Shown piece by piece: positions 1 to 7,704 of a stretch of DNA of 52,618 bases. Location of the stretch: NCBI RefSeq assembly GCF_002104455.1, contig NZ_NBOC01000022.1, positions 1 to 52,618 of the forward strand, in the 5' to 3' direction. Source of the stretch: Colwellia chukchiensis (lineage in GTDB: Bacteria > Pseudomonadota > Gammaproteobacteria > Enterobacterales > Alteromonadaceae). A program made the translations under genes and the position numbers. How positions within the stretch are numbered: position 1 is the first letter of the stretch; every line of letters begins with the position of its first letter. The notes below the pieces were generated by a model. That model was not told the origin of the DNA. It saw only the letters and a program-made list of their open reading frames with translations, and made no database searches.

Positions 1-48
1 CTTCAACTGATTCATAAACAAGCTCTAGTTCATTATTAAGCACAAAAA

Positions 49-77
49 AATCCCCTCTGAAAATATCAGAGGGGATT
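49..77 (-). terminator. Rho-independent terminator of the symporter genes
   Basis: A perfect 12-bp stem (49-60 with 66-77, loop of 5) is followed on the minus strand by an uninterrupted T-run, seen as the A-run at 44-50 on the plus strand. It lies about 100 bases past the stop of the symporter large subunit and is correctly oriented to end that transcript. A second, weaker inverted repeat (93-99 with 113-119) has no T-run. Confidence 0.85.
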
Positions 78-176
78 ATCTTATACTTGCAAGATCGTTC
101 AACTATTTCTTAAACGATCGGCATTACCAGATAAGGGGCCTTTTTCTGTCGGTATTATCAATAAGTTAACACCGAG

Positions 177-1916
177 TTAGTGATCGTGCGCTGCTGCAAC
201 ACCACCATGTGGTGTGCGGAAGTTATCGACCATTTCTTGAATATGGCTAGGCGCTGGACCTGTTACTTTTAACACCACAAAGGCAACAATAAAGTTCACT
301 AAAGCACCCACTGAGCCAAAGGCATTCGGTGAGATACCAAAGAACCAGTTCTCGCCCATGCCACCTAAGAATGACGTGCCAGGAATAAACATAATACCTT
401 TATGCTGGAACACATACAGCATAGTGACACCAATACCCGAAATCATTCCCCAAACCGCAGCCTTACCACTCATTTTCTTGGCAAATATCCCCATCATTAA
501 CGCTGGGAAAATTGACGATGCGGCTAAGCCAAAGGCCAGTGCCACCGTACCAGCCGCAAAGCCAGGCGGATTTAGCCCCAACCAACCAGCAACAATAATC
601 GACAAGGTCATCACCACACGCCCCGCCAGCAGCTCATTTTTCTCTGACATATCTGGGGTCAGTATCCCTTTCATTAAGTCATGAGAAATAGACGAAGATA
701 TAGCCAATAATAAACCTGCCGCGGTCGATAATGCCGCTGCCAAACCGCCAGCTGCCACTAAGGCAATCACCCAGTTAGGTAAGTTAGCAATCGCAGGGTT
801 AGCCAATACCATAATGTCACGGTCTACTTTAACCATTTCATTGCTGGCTTGATCAGCTGAGTATTGCACTTTGCCGTCACCATTTTTATCTTCAAATTGC
901 AACAAGCCTGTGGTTTCCCAATCTTTAAACCATTGTGGACGCTCAGCATAGTCCATGTGTTGACCGGCAACTGGCTCTATGGTGTGCATTAAGTTTAATC
1001 GTGCCATCGCGCCAACAGCAGGGGCTACTGTATAAAGTAAGGCAATAAACACCAACGCATACCCGGCTGATTGACGCGCCGCTTTAACCGAAGGTACGGT
1101 GAAAAAGCGCATAATTACATGCGGTAAACCTGCAGTACCTATCATTAGCGACATGGTATAAGCAAACATGTTCACCGTGCCGCCCATGTTGTCTGTGGTG
1201 TACTCTTTAAAGCCAAGGTCAGTTACCACCATATCCAGCTTATCAAGCAAGTACATCCCGCTACCGTCAGCTAAGGTTGAGCCTAAGCCCAGTTGTGGGA
1301 TTGGGTTGCCGGTTAATTGTAGCGAAATAAATACCGCCGGAATGGTGTAGGCAAAAATCAACACGCAGTATTGAGCAATTTGCGTATAGGTTATGCCTTT
1401 CATACCACCAAGAACCGCATACACCCAAACCACGAACATACCTATGTATAAACCTAGGTCGTAATCCACTTCTAAAAAGCGCGAGAAAGCAACACCAACG
1501 CCTTTCATTTGCCCTATGATATAAGTTAATGAGGCGATGATTAAACACACAACCGCAACAATACGCGCCGTTTTAGAGTAATAACGATCATAAATAAACT
1601 CAGGCACGGTAAACTTACCGTGTTTACGCATATAAGGCGCTAACAGCATAGCCAATAAAACATAACCGCCGGTCCAGCCCATCAGGAAAACCGAGCCGCC
1701 ATAGCCTAAAAAGGAAATCATCCCCGCCATAGAAATAAACGAAGCAGCACTCATCCAGTCGGCACCAATCGCCATACCATTTTGCATTGGCGTGACACCG
1801 CCACCAGCCACATAAAAGTCACTGGTTGAGCCGGCACGCGCCCACCAAGCAATACCAAAATAGAGCGCAAAAGAGCCAAATACAGCGATATAGGTATAGA
1901 TTTTTAACTCATCCAT
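177..1916 (-). CDS. Solute:sodium symporter large subunit (VC_2705 subfamily, ActP-like)
   Basis: This is a polytopic inner-membrane protein of 579 residues in the sodium:solute symporter family, close to acetate permease ActP. Family features are the N-terminal membrane helix, the GADWMSAASF motif at residues 51-60 and the long series of hydrophobic helices ending in a His-rich tail. A soluble insertion around residues 320-365 contains a DKNGDGKV stretch (about 342-349) that looks like an EF-hand calcium loop. The start codon overlaps the stop of the small DUF4212 subunit by one base (TAATG), so the two are translationally coupled. The substrate is probably acetate or another short carboxylate, but the sequence does not prove this. 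No acs gene is present in the window. Confidence 0.9.
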   Translation of the reverse strand: MDELKIYTYIAVFGSFALYFGIAWWARAGSTSDFYVAGGGVTPMQNGMAIGADWMSAASFISMAGMISFLGYGGSVFLMGWTGGYVLLAMLLAPYMRKHGKFTVPEFIYDRYYSKTARIVAVVCLIIASLTYIIGQMKGVGVAFSRFLEVDYDLGLYIGMFVVWVYAVLGGMKGITYTQIAQYCVLIFAYTIPAVFISLQLTGNPIPQLGLGSTLADGSGMYLLDKLDMVVTDLGFKEYTTDNMGGTVNMFAYTMSLMIGTAGLPHVIMRFFTVPSVKAARQSAGYALVFIALLYTVAPAVGAMARLNLMHTIEPVAGQHMDYAERPQWFKDWETTGLLQFEDKNGDGKVQYSADQASNEMVKVDRDIMVLANPAIANLPNWVIALVAAGGLAAALSTAAGLLLAISSSISHDLMKGILTPDMSEKNELLAGRVVMTLSIIVAGWLGLNPPGFAAGTVALAFGLAASSIFPALMMGIFAKKMSGKAAVWGMISGIGVTMLYVFQHKGIMFIPGTSFLGGMGENWFFGISPNAFGSVGALVNFIVAFVVLKVTGPAPSHIQEMVDNFRTPHGGVAAAHDH

Positions 1917-2170
1917 TATGACTCCTCCACATTATATTTTTTATCAAGATCGTTCATTTTCTTGGTATACCAAAAGATAAGACCCACAAAGGTATAAATA
2001 GAGCCTTGTTGAGCAAACCAGAAACCAAGTTTATAACCGCCTAACCGTATGGCATTTAACGGTTCAACCAAGATCAAACCAAAGCCAAATGACACCACAA
2101 ACCAAATGGCCAGACATATGTATATTAAGCGCAGATTTTCCTGCCAATATGTTTTATTACCTTCCATCAT
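1916..2170 (-). CDS. DUF4212 protein, symporter small subunit
   Basis: This 84-residue membrane protein has two predicted helices (about 17-36 and 47-68) separated by a short loop, and a charged C-terminal tail. It matches the small subunit (DUF4212) that always accompanies VC_2705-type symporters. It is the first gene of the two-gene operon and overlaps the large subunit by one base. Its role is presumably to assist assembly or activity of the symporter in the inner membrane. Assignment is by size, topology and neighbour. Confidence 0.88.
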   Translation of the reverse strand: MMEGNKTYWQENLRLIYICLAIWFVVSFGFGLILVEPLNAIRLGGYKLGFWFAQQGSIYTFVGLIFWYTKKMNDLDKKYNVEES

Positions 2171-2477
2171 TCTCTCCTAGCAATTATGGCCATTACAGCT
2201 AATAGCCACAGCGTTTTATGATTTTTATACGCTTTAACCAAGCAAAGTTTCCTGAGCCTAGCTTATTTCACCTGTTGTTATCCGAGGGATTGACTATTCA
2301 TTGGTTGACGTTTTGAACTAAGCTGACGGCAATGAATACTTAACCTACTCTAAAATACACACTAGCAACCTTTTTTCAGCCCTGATATTAAACTTTAGTC
2401 TAGAACACAGGCGAATCGGTTGACTTAATAAAGATAATTGCCCTAAATACAGTAACTACTGCTAGACGAGACATTGC
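2171..2477. other. Divergent intergenic region, symporter / DUF294 regulator
   Basis: These 307 bases separate two divergent operons and must hold both promoters. I see no good CRP-type TGTGA-N6-TCACA palindrome and no small ORF with a ribosome binding site. The only promoter-like pair I can point to faces the DUF294 gene and is listed separately. Confidence 0.6.
2420..2449 (+). promoter_or_regulatory. Putative sigma-70 promoter of the DUF294 gene
   Basis: TTGACT at 2420-2425 and TAAATA at 2444-2449 are separated by 18 bases and lie 29 bases ahead of the ATG at 2478. The match is good but not perfect, and there is no experimental support in the sequence itself. Confidence 0.4.
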
Positions 2478-4319
2478 ATGGACTCTGCACTAACTGAAAT
2501 CTCTGACTTTATCCACGCCCTTCCAGCGATGGAGCTATTGCCGAGTCAGATCATTGAACAAGTGGTTAAAGAAATCAGTATTTGCTATGTGCGCCGAGGT
2601 CAAGTATTACCACCGCGTGGTGTATCTGAGCATAACCTTTACATTTTGCGTAAAGGGGCGCTAAGTTACGCCAGTGAAAATGATGAGCTATTAGCTAAAT
2701 ATGGCGAAGGCGATATTTGTACTGTTTTTTGTCATGAGCCTCAAGATAATATTAAGGTATGCGCTGAAGAAGACACCTTACTGTACAGCATTCATTACCC
2801 AACATTCCATAAAATCGTCAAGCACTACCCTGACGTGTTGGCGTTTTTTCAACACACAGCTGAGCAACGCCTGAGTAAAAAAATGCTACAAGTGAATGAA
2901 GATGCCATAGTTAACTCTTCTTTACTTAATAGTACTGTAGAAAAGTTTTATCACAGCCCTGTGGTGAGTGTTAGCTCAAGCACTAGCATTAAACAAGCCG
3001 CTATTTTGATGACCGAAGAAAACTTCTCCTGCTTAGTAATTGTTGACCAAGGTCAGCCATTAGGCATAGTCACAGATAAAGACATTCGTCGCCGTTGTGT
3101 GGCACAAGGCTTAGCCACAGAACAACCGGTTAGTGCCATCATGACTGACAACATGACCACAATCGACATTAAAAGTACCGCGTATGATGCCTTGTTGATC
3201 ATGACACAGCAGCATATTCACCACTTGCCGGTCATGCAAAATACCAAGCTAGTTGGCATGGTTACCGTGACCGACTTAATGAATAACGAAGGACAAAATG
3301 CGGTCAACATTACCAGCGTTATTCACAAAGCGAAAACCGTTGCTGAGCTTAGTGAGATCAGTCATATGATCCCAAAACTGCAAATTCGCATGGCCAAACT
3401 CGGCACCACAGCCGATCATGTCGGCAAAAGTATTAGCGCCATTACCATGGCGTTTACCATTCGCCTGATTGAAATGGCAGAAAAGCTATTAGGCCCAGCG
3501 CCAGTGCCTTTTGCTTGGCTAGCGGCCGGCTCACAAGCGCGACAAGAGCAATTTGTGCACTCAGATCAAGACAATGCCTTGATCATCTCAAACGACTTAA
3601 AGCCAGAGCACGAATATTGGTTTAAAGACTTAGCAACCTTTGTCTGCGACGGTCTCGCCGCCTGCGGCTTTGTCTATTGCCCGGGTAATGTTATGGCCAC
3701 CAACCCAAAGTGGTGCCAAACACAAGCCAAATGGCACCAGTATTTTACCCAGTGGATACATAACCCTGAGCCCAAGGCGTTAATGCATTGCAGTATATTT
3801 TTTGACTTAAGCACTGTCTATGGCGATAGCCACTTACTAGAGCAAGTGCGAGAAAAAATGCTCAAAGCAACCCAATTAAGCACCTTGTTTATTGCCCATT
3901 TAACGAAAAATGCCTTAAATTTACGCCCTCCTTTAGGTTTTTTTCGCGACTTTGTACTCATTCAAGACGGCGAAAATAAAGCCACACTCGACATTAAACA
4001 CAACGGCATTGCCCCGATTGTTGATTTAGCAAGAATTTATGCCCTGTCAGAAGGCATTGCCTGTGTTAACACCATAGAGCGACTTAAACTAGCCGCCGGC
4101 ACTCCATCATTAACCAGAGCCTCAGCCGCAAATTTAATCGCCGCCTATGAGTTTTTAAGCATGTTACGCATGACACATCAAGCCAATAAATTACAACAGG
4201 GCCAACAACCCAATAATTATTTGTCGCCAAAAGAATTATCTAAACTCGAGCGTGAACACTTAAAAGACGCCTTTAAAGTGATCAAAACCTTACAAGACAG
4301 TCGTCAATCAACTTTTTAG
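2478..4319 (+). CDS. cNMP-binding / CBS-pair / DUF294 nucleotidyltransferase-like regulator
   Basis: This cytoplasmic protein of 613 residues has three recognisable parts. A cyclic-nucleotide-binding-like beta-roll occupies about residues 20-140. A CBS domain pair (about 155-280) includes the GIVTDKDIRRRC and GMVTVTDLMN repeats. A DUF294 nucleotidyltransferase-fold domain follows, with the GSQARQEQ...SDQDNAL signature near residues 351-369 and the helical DUF294_C domain after it. The family has the GS/DxD residues of nucleotidyltransferases, but its substrate is generally unproven. It is commonly found next to ActP/Acs genes and is thought to regulate them. It is divergent from the symporter and lies 6 bases ahead of the exonuclease gene, which suggests one transcript. 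Confidence 0.88.
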   Translation: MDSALTEISDFIHALPAMELLPSQIIEQVVKEISICYVRRGQVLPPRGVSEHNLYILRKGALSYASENDELLAKYGEGDICTVFCHEPQDNIKVCAEEDTLLYSIHYPTFHKIVKHYPDVLAFFQHTAEQRLSKKMLQVNEDAIVNSSLLNSTVEKFYHSPVVSVSSSTSIKQAAILMTEENFSCLVIVDQGQPLGIVTDKDIRRRCVAQGLATEQPVSAIMTDNMTTIDIKSTAYDALLIMTQQHIHHLPVMQNTKLVGMVTVTDLMNNEGQNAVNITSVIHKAKTVAELSEISHMIPKLQIRMAKLGTTADHVGKSISAITMAFTIRLIEMAEKLLGPAPVPFAWLAAGSQARQEQFVHSDQDNALIISNDLKPEHEYWFKDLATFVCDGLAACGFVYCPGNVMATNPKWCQTQAKWHQYFTQWIHNPEPKALMHCSIFFDLSTVYGDSHLLEQVREKMLKATQLSTLFIAHLTKNALNLRPPLGFFRDFVLIQDGENKATLDIKHNGIAPIVDLARIYALSEGIACVNTIERLKLAAGTPSLTRASAANLIAAYEFLSMLRMTHQANKLQQGQQPNNYLSPKELSKLEREHLKDAFKVIKTLQDSRQSTF

Positions 4320-4325
4320 TGGTTT

Positions 4326-5033
4326 GTGTACATTATGCTTGAACATCATTTTCTCTTTCGCTCTTTTATCGGTTATGAAGCCCAACGTAAGCGCATGTTA
4401 AAAAGCGCACCTGCCGGGCCGTTGCGCACATTTTTATCACAACCGTTTCCGGCGCTTGATACACCGTTTGAAGATATTGAGATATTAGCCGTTGACTTTG
4501 AAACCACCGGCCTTGATGCGGTAAAAGACAAATTACTCAGTGTTGGCTGTGTTGACGTAACACAACAGCAAATAAAATTAGCCAGCAGTTATCACGCTAT
4601 AATTCATACCCAGGGCAGTTTACAAGCCGACAATGTCACTATTCACCAAATTACCGACGACCAAAAAGACCAAGGCCAACCCTTAGCCGATGTGATAGCA
4701 CAACTACTAGAACGTTTAGCCGGTAAAGTGATGTTAGTGCATTTTGCCCGCATTGAACGACAATTTTTACGACAAGCTTGCTTAGAGCTTTATGGCATGG
4801 CGCCACCCTTGCCGATAATTGACACCTTAGTAGTCGCTAAAAAAATGCTTGATAAAAGCGCCGTAGCGTACGACCCTTCGCAATTGCGACTGGCTGCGCT
4901 ACGAGCAAAATACCACTTGCCCGATCATTACGCCCACAACGCCCTCAACGACGCCATTGCCACCGCAGAATTACTGCTGGCAATAAACGCTGAACGCCAG
5001 CAAGCGTTATCACTACAACAATTAATTTTATAG
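4326..5033 (+). CDS. 3'-5' exonuclease, DnaQ-like DEDDh family
   Basis: This 235-residue protein has the DEDDh exonuclease fold. The Exo I motif VDFETTGLD lies at about residues 57-65, and the Exo III motif HNALNDAIATAELL near the C-terminus supplies the final His and Asp. It resembles the epsilon-like exonucleases that sit beside DUF294/ActP genes in Vibrio and Shewanella, and is not the polymerase III epsilon subunit. It follows the DUF294 gene after 6 bases. The start is uncertain: GTG at 4326 or ATG at 4335, neither with a strong ribosome binding site. The cellular substrate is unknown. Confidence 0.85.
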   Translation: MYIMLEHHFLFRSFIGYEAQRKRMLKSAPAGPLRTFLSQPFPALDTPFEDIEILAVDFETTGLDAVKDKLLSVGCVDVTQQQIKLASSYHAIIHTQGSLQADNVTIHQITDDQKDQGQPLADVIAQLLERLAGKVMLVHFARIERQFLRQACLELYGMAPPLPIIDTLVVAKKMLDKSAVAYDPSQLRLAALRAKYHLPDHYAHNALNDAIATAELLLAINAERQQALSLQQLIL

Positions 5034-5346
5034 CCAAATGGCGAATTCTTAATAGCTTAAGGGTGGCTTGATAACGTCTGTTAATGAAATTGCGACATAA
5101 AGTGCTTTTCGGGCGCCACCTTTATAACTAATTGAATTACTTTGTATTTTTGGTGATTTAACGCGCATGTTGTAGGCGGATATTGCTGAGGCGATTACCT
5201 AGTATTCTGTTATGTTTTCAAAGAGCTCGGTGCAGGTCCATGCTTTTAAGGAGAACTTGGGGTATGCCAATTAACTCGACTCTTGGCAACCTTGCCATTG
5301 CGATATTCCTTTAAGTCCATTTTCAGACTAACTATAGCTCATAGAC
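5034..5346. other. Gene-free stretch at the left edge of the accessory islet
   Basis: I find no substantial ORF here. One very short frame (5264-5314, 16 residues, preceded by AAGGAG) has a plausible ribosome binding site but no recognisable product. The stretch joins the end of the exonuclease gene to an IS256-family remnant and may be decayed mobile DNA; I cannot identify it. Confidence 0.5.
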
Positions 5347-5514
5347 TCAAGAGCGGCGTTTAAATTTAACCGATCCCATTTATTTCATGATGATTCTGCA
5401 AGAAAAGTTATTTACCTAGCCATTGAGCAAGCATCAAAAAAATGGACGATGCCAATAAGAAATTGGAAAACGGCCTTGAATCGATTTATGATTGAATTCG
5501 AAGACCGCTTTTAA
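5347..5514 (+). pseudogene. IS256-family transposase, 3' fragment
   Basis: Reading forward, this stretch encodes about 55 residues that match the C-terminal end of IS256-family (mutator) transposases. The clear part runs through RKVIYLAIEQASKKWTMPIR and on to EFEDRF, then a TAA stop at 5512-5514. Everything upstream of about residue level RAAFKF is gone, so this is a dead fragment. The usual downstream sequence and right inverted repeat are also missing, because the frame runs straight into the inverted 5' end of another copy of the element. The join shares CCGCTTTTAA (5505-5514) with both partners. Confidence 0.85.
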
Positions 5515-5684
5515 AGCAGCTTCGGTTAATTGCTTGATGAGCGGTGTTAAAACACCATCCTCACCTGTTAAACCTTTACCAGATTGAAGTTCAGCTAGTG
5601 CTTTGTTGAAGTCGAAAGATTGAGTCATGTGTCACTCCTATTTTCTTAATAATACTGAAATGACACAGATTTCTAAACACTACC
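5505..5684 (-). mobile_element. IS256-family element, 5' end only (inverted)
   Basis: On the minus strand this is the left end of an IS256-family element. The tip GGTAGTGTTTAGAAATC starts at 5684, followed by a ribosome binding site (AGGAG) and the first 40 or so codons of the transposase from the ATG at 5626-5628. It is nearly identical to the element at 52374-52618: I count two differences in the leader and four in the codons, all four synonymous. The frame then leaves the transposase sequence at the junction with the 3' fragment on the opposite strand. The 64-residue ORF that crosses the join (5434-5628) is a chimera, not a gene. Confidence 0.88.
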
Positions 5685-5909
5685 GAACAATGAAAGGAAT
5701 AGTTTGAATATACCTTCATTCGTTGCGTGTTTGGCTCCTTTTTTAATATCATCAATGTTTCCATTTCCTGTCTTTAAATCATCAGGTAGAGCTTGTTCTC
5801 GTTTTTCAATATTTCTTTTTGCATCTTTCAGAGTTGTATCTGCAAACTGATTAGATGCACACCCTGAAACCGATAATAAACAAGCAACAAAAAGTATAGC
5901 TCTGTTCAT
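5673..5909 (-). pseudogene. Small lipoprotein, C-terminus cut by IS256-family insertion
   Basis: The reading frame encodes 78 residues with a lipoprotein signal: a charged start, a hydrophobic core and the lipobox VSGC, with Cys17 as the lipidation site. The mature part is charged and has no recognised domain. The last few codons and the TAG stop (5673-5675) lie inside the IS tip GGTAGTGTTTAG, so the natural C-terminus is missing and the frame ends on transposon sequence. The start is supported by an AAGGAG-type site just upstream. A truncated protein may still be made. I do not recognise the family. Confidence 0.65.
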
Positions 5910-6192
5910 TTCTAACTCCTTAAGCAGCTCTTATAATTACTAATGTTTTACATATGGAATTTATCACCGTTTATATAGTCACCTTCGCTATACAATGGTC
6001 GAAGTTTTTTTCCTCTGTGAAAGAAAGATATTCATTTACTTCTATCATCGATTCCTCACCTCGTTTTCTAGATAGATTATATATCGCCTAACTGTTTTAA
6101 AACTCATCATATGGGGCATTTCATTAGCTTTACCCTCCTGTTACTTTAGATGATTTGCGTTGAGTTGGAATTTTTAGATGAGCTAAAGATAA
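5910..6192. other. AT-rich intergenic stretch upstream of the lipoprotein
   Basis: This is AT-rich and has no long ORF. The minus strand carries a strong ribosome-binding-like AGGAGGG near 6132-6138 followed by only a five-codon frame. Two further short frames overlap at an ATGA; the second is listed separately. It may be decayed coding sequence. Confidence 0.45.
5971..6048 (-). CDS. Possible small ORF (25 residues)
   Basis: An ATG at 6046-6048 is preceded by GAGGTGAGG on the minus strand and opens a 25-codon frame beginning MIEVNEYLSFTEE. Its start overlaps the stop of a 20-codon frame by ATGA. The spacing looks like real translation signals, but the product is too short to classify and this could equally be the relic of a longer gene. 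Confidence 0.2.
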   Translation of the reverse strand: MIEVNEYLSFTEEKNFDHCIAKVTI

Positions 6193-6222
6193 AAAGGTGG
6201 TCAATAAAGCTTGACCACCTTT
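6193..6222 (-). terminator. Rho-independent terminator after the exported-protein genes
   Basis: A perfect 12-bp stem (6193-6204 with 6211-6222, loop of 6) is followed on the minus strand by a T-run. It is oriented to end transcription of the two genes at 6315-7609. The plus-strand side also has several Ts, so weak activity in both directions is possible. Confidence 0.8.
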
Positions 6223-6314
6223 ACTTTTCCTTTATTAGCTTATTATTACTTTTGCTGAATAAACAGTGTAATATTCTTCATTAGGCAATATTATTTACAA
6301 AGATTCAGTCACAT

Positions 6315-6737
6315 TTACCATAAATAGCCAGCTTGTATTAAAAGTTGTGGCGAACTGTAATCTCCACTACCGAATGAAAGCCCCGGCTCAATAAAAAAAC
6401 CATTTTTCTCCAATCGTGTCGTGATCCCCGCATAACTCCACTCTTTTAGTTTTGAGTTTTCTTGTCTACTATATCCTAAAACAATATTTGCATTTGATAT
6501 AAAGTTATCAGGGTTGTTATAGAAGCTAGTCCCAACCTCTATACCACTAACTTTATCTCCCCAGTAACCACCAGACAATTGAAATTTTAGTCCTTTAATC
6601 TCTTTATGGATTACAATGTTTGCTAAAGCAGGGGAACCAACCGACAGCCCAATTTTGTAGTCATCATCCTGAGCTGAAAAACTGCTAAAACTTGTTAATA
6701 AAAGAGAAATCATACAAAACTTGATAGAATTTTTCAT
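6315..6737 (-). CDS. Small exported protein, outer-membrane-barrel-like
   Basis: I place the start at the ATG at 6735-6737, because AAAGGAG lies just before it and a typical signal peptide follows (MKNSIKFCMISLLLTSFSSF, cleavage near the AQD). The mature part of about 118 residues is built of alternating polar/hydrophobic strands with many Gly and aromatic residues. It ends in the aromatic QAGYLW, a pattern typical of small outer-membrane beta-barrels. It follows the 286-residue exported protein after 11 bases and ends before a strong terminator, so the two form one operon. I do not recognise the family. Confidence 0.6.
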   Translation of the reverse strand: MKNSIKFCMISLLLTSFSSFSAQDDDYKIGLSVGSPALANIVIHKEIKGLKFQLSGGYWGDKVSGIEVGTSFYNNPDNFISNANIVLGYSRQENSKLKEWSYAGITTRLEKNGFFIEPGLSFGSGDYSSPQLLIQAGYLW

Positions 6738-6748
6738 ACTATTCTCCT

Positions 6749-7609
6749 TTATAGAGGCTGGCACGACTGGCACGGCGGGCTTGATGGGCCTGAAATAAAT
6801 ATTGTTCCGTATGTATAGCTCTTAGAATATGTGCCATCACTCACTGTCGCTTGAACTAAGTAGGGACCACCACCAGCTGAAGGAAAGACACTTAAGTTAA
6901 TATTGTTGTCTAATATAGAGCTATAAATATATTTAGTTGATACAGACCCGTAAATTTCACTTGTGGCTTTTAGCTCTACCCGGACATTGGTTGAAGGATT
7001 TTTTGCTGCCTTCGAATATTTGTCCACATCATAAGAAATTGAAGCAGAAATTGCTCCAGAAGAGTCGGAGGCGGAATTAATAGTAATATCTGGTGAAAAT
7101 TGAACCCAAACTTGCTGTGATGAACACAAGCCACTCGCTCTGTGCGCCCAAACTAAGCCTATCCCATATGTATTTGAGAATGACATGTTTTTATATGCAT
7201 TGGTCTCTAAATTTGTTTTATCAGTGCCAACGTAACCCTTTTCTGAGTTACTAAACTTTATGTTTACATAAGGATCTAGAAATGCTTCGCCTTTAGCTCT
7301 AAATGTTTGCCCTCTTAATACATGTTTGGGGGCTGAAACTTTAACAGAGTCAAATGAATTAATTAATTCAGAAATTTGTTCAATCCACCCTTGATGAGCA
7401 CTAATATCCCCAGAGCTTGCACTTGGATCATTATAGATATCATACCCAAACTGAATTTGCTCTTCTAGATTAGAAATAGAAAAGTCATAAGCTGTATTTC
7501 CATCAAGTTCACAATTATCAGGCATCTCATAGGTTCTTGAAAAAGCATTTTGAGAGCAAGTCGCAAGTGAGATGAAAATTACAGATGATAAAATAGATTT
7601 CTTAAACAT
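6749..7609 (-). CDS. Exported protein of unknown function with C-terminal CxxC
   Basis: This 286-residue protein begins with a signal peptide (about residues 1-24, ending near the SRT). The mature region is Ser-, Tyr- and Asn-rich and likely all-beta. The part from about residue 90 onward looks like two immunoglobulin-like or jelly-roll modules, without a clear family signature. The C-terminus is Pro- and Cys-rich and contains CQSC, which could hold a disulphide or a metal. It is the first gene of a two-gene operon with the barrel-like protein. AT-rich codon use and flanking mobile elements suggest horizontal acquisition. Confidence 0.6.
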   Translation of the reverse strand: MFKKSILSSVIFISLATCSQNAFSRTYEMPDNCELDGNTAYDFSISNLEEQIQFGYDIYNDPSASSGDISAHQGWIEQISELINSFDSVKVSAPKHVLRGQTFRAKGEAFLDPYVNIKFSNSEKGYVGTDKTNLETNAYKNMSFSNTYGIGLVWAHRASGLCSSQQVWVQFSPDITINSASDSSGAISASISYDVDKYSKAAKNPSTNVRVELKATSEIYGSVSTKYIYSSILDNNINLSVFPSAGGGPYLVQATVSDGTYSKSYTYGTIFISGPSSPPCQSCQPL

Positions 7610-7704
7610 GAATCACACCCTGTTATTATTTTAAAAATTTAAAGTTTGATTTGATCGTTAATTCTATAATATTCATATAGCTATAAAAAAAATCACCATA
7701 AACA

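Noticed and set aside
358-684. Long plus-strand ORFs opposite the symporter, SulP, ilvD and similar genes
   Set aside because: They are antisense shadows of well-supported genes, with no start signals or recognisable proteins.
5264-5314. A 16-codon frame starting MPINSTLGNL, with AAGGAG upstream
   Set aside because: The ribosome binding site is good, but the peptide is too short to identify and there is no downstream gene it could lead into other than IS debris.
5434-5628. A 64-codon frame that begins as an IS256 transposase
   Set aside because: Its last 23 or so codons are the antisense of another transposase fragment; it is a junction artefact of the chimeric remnant.
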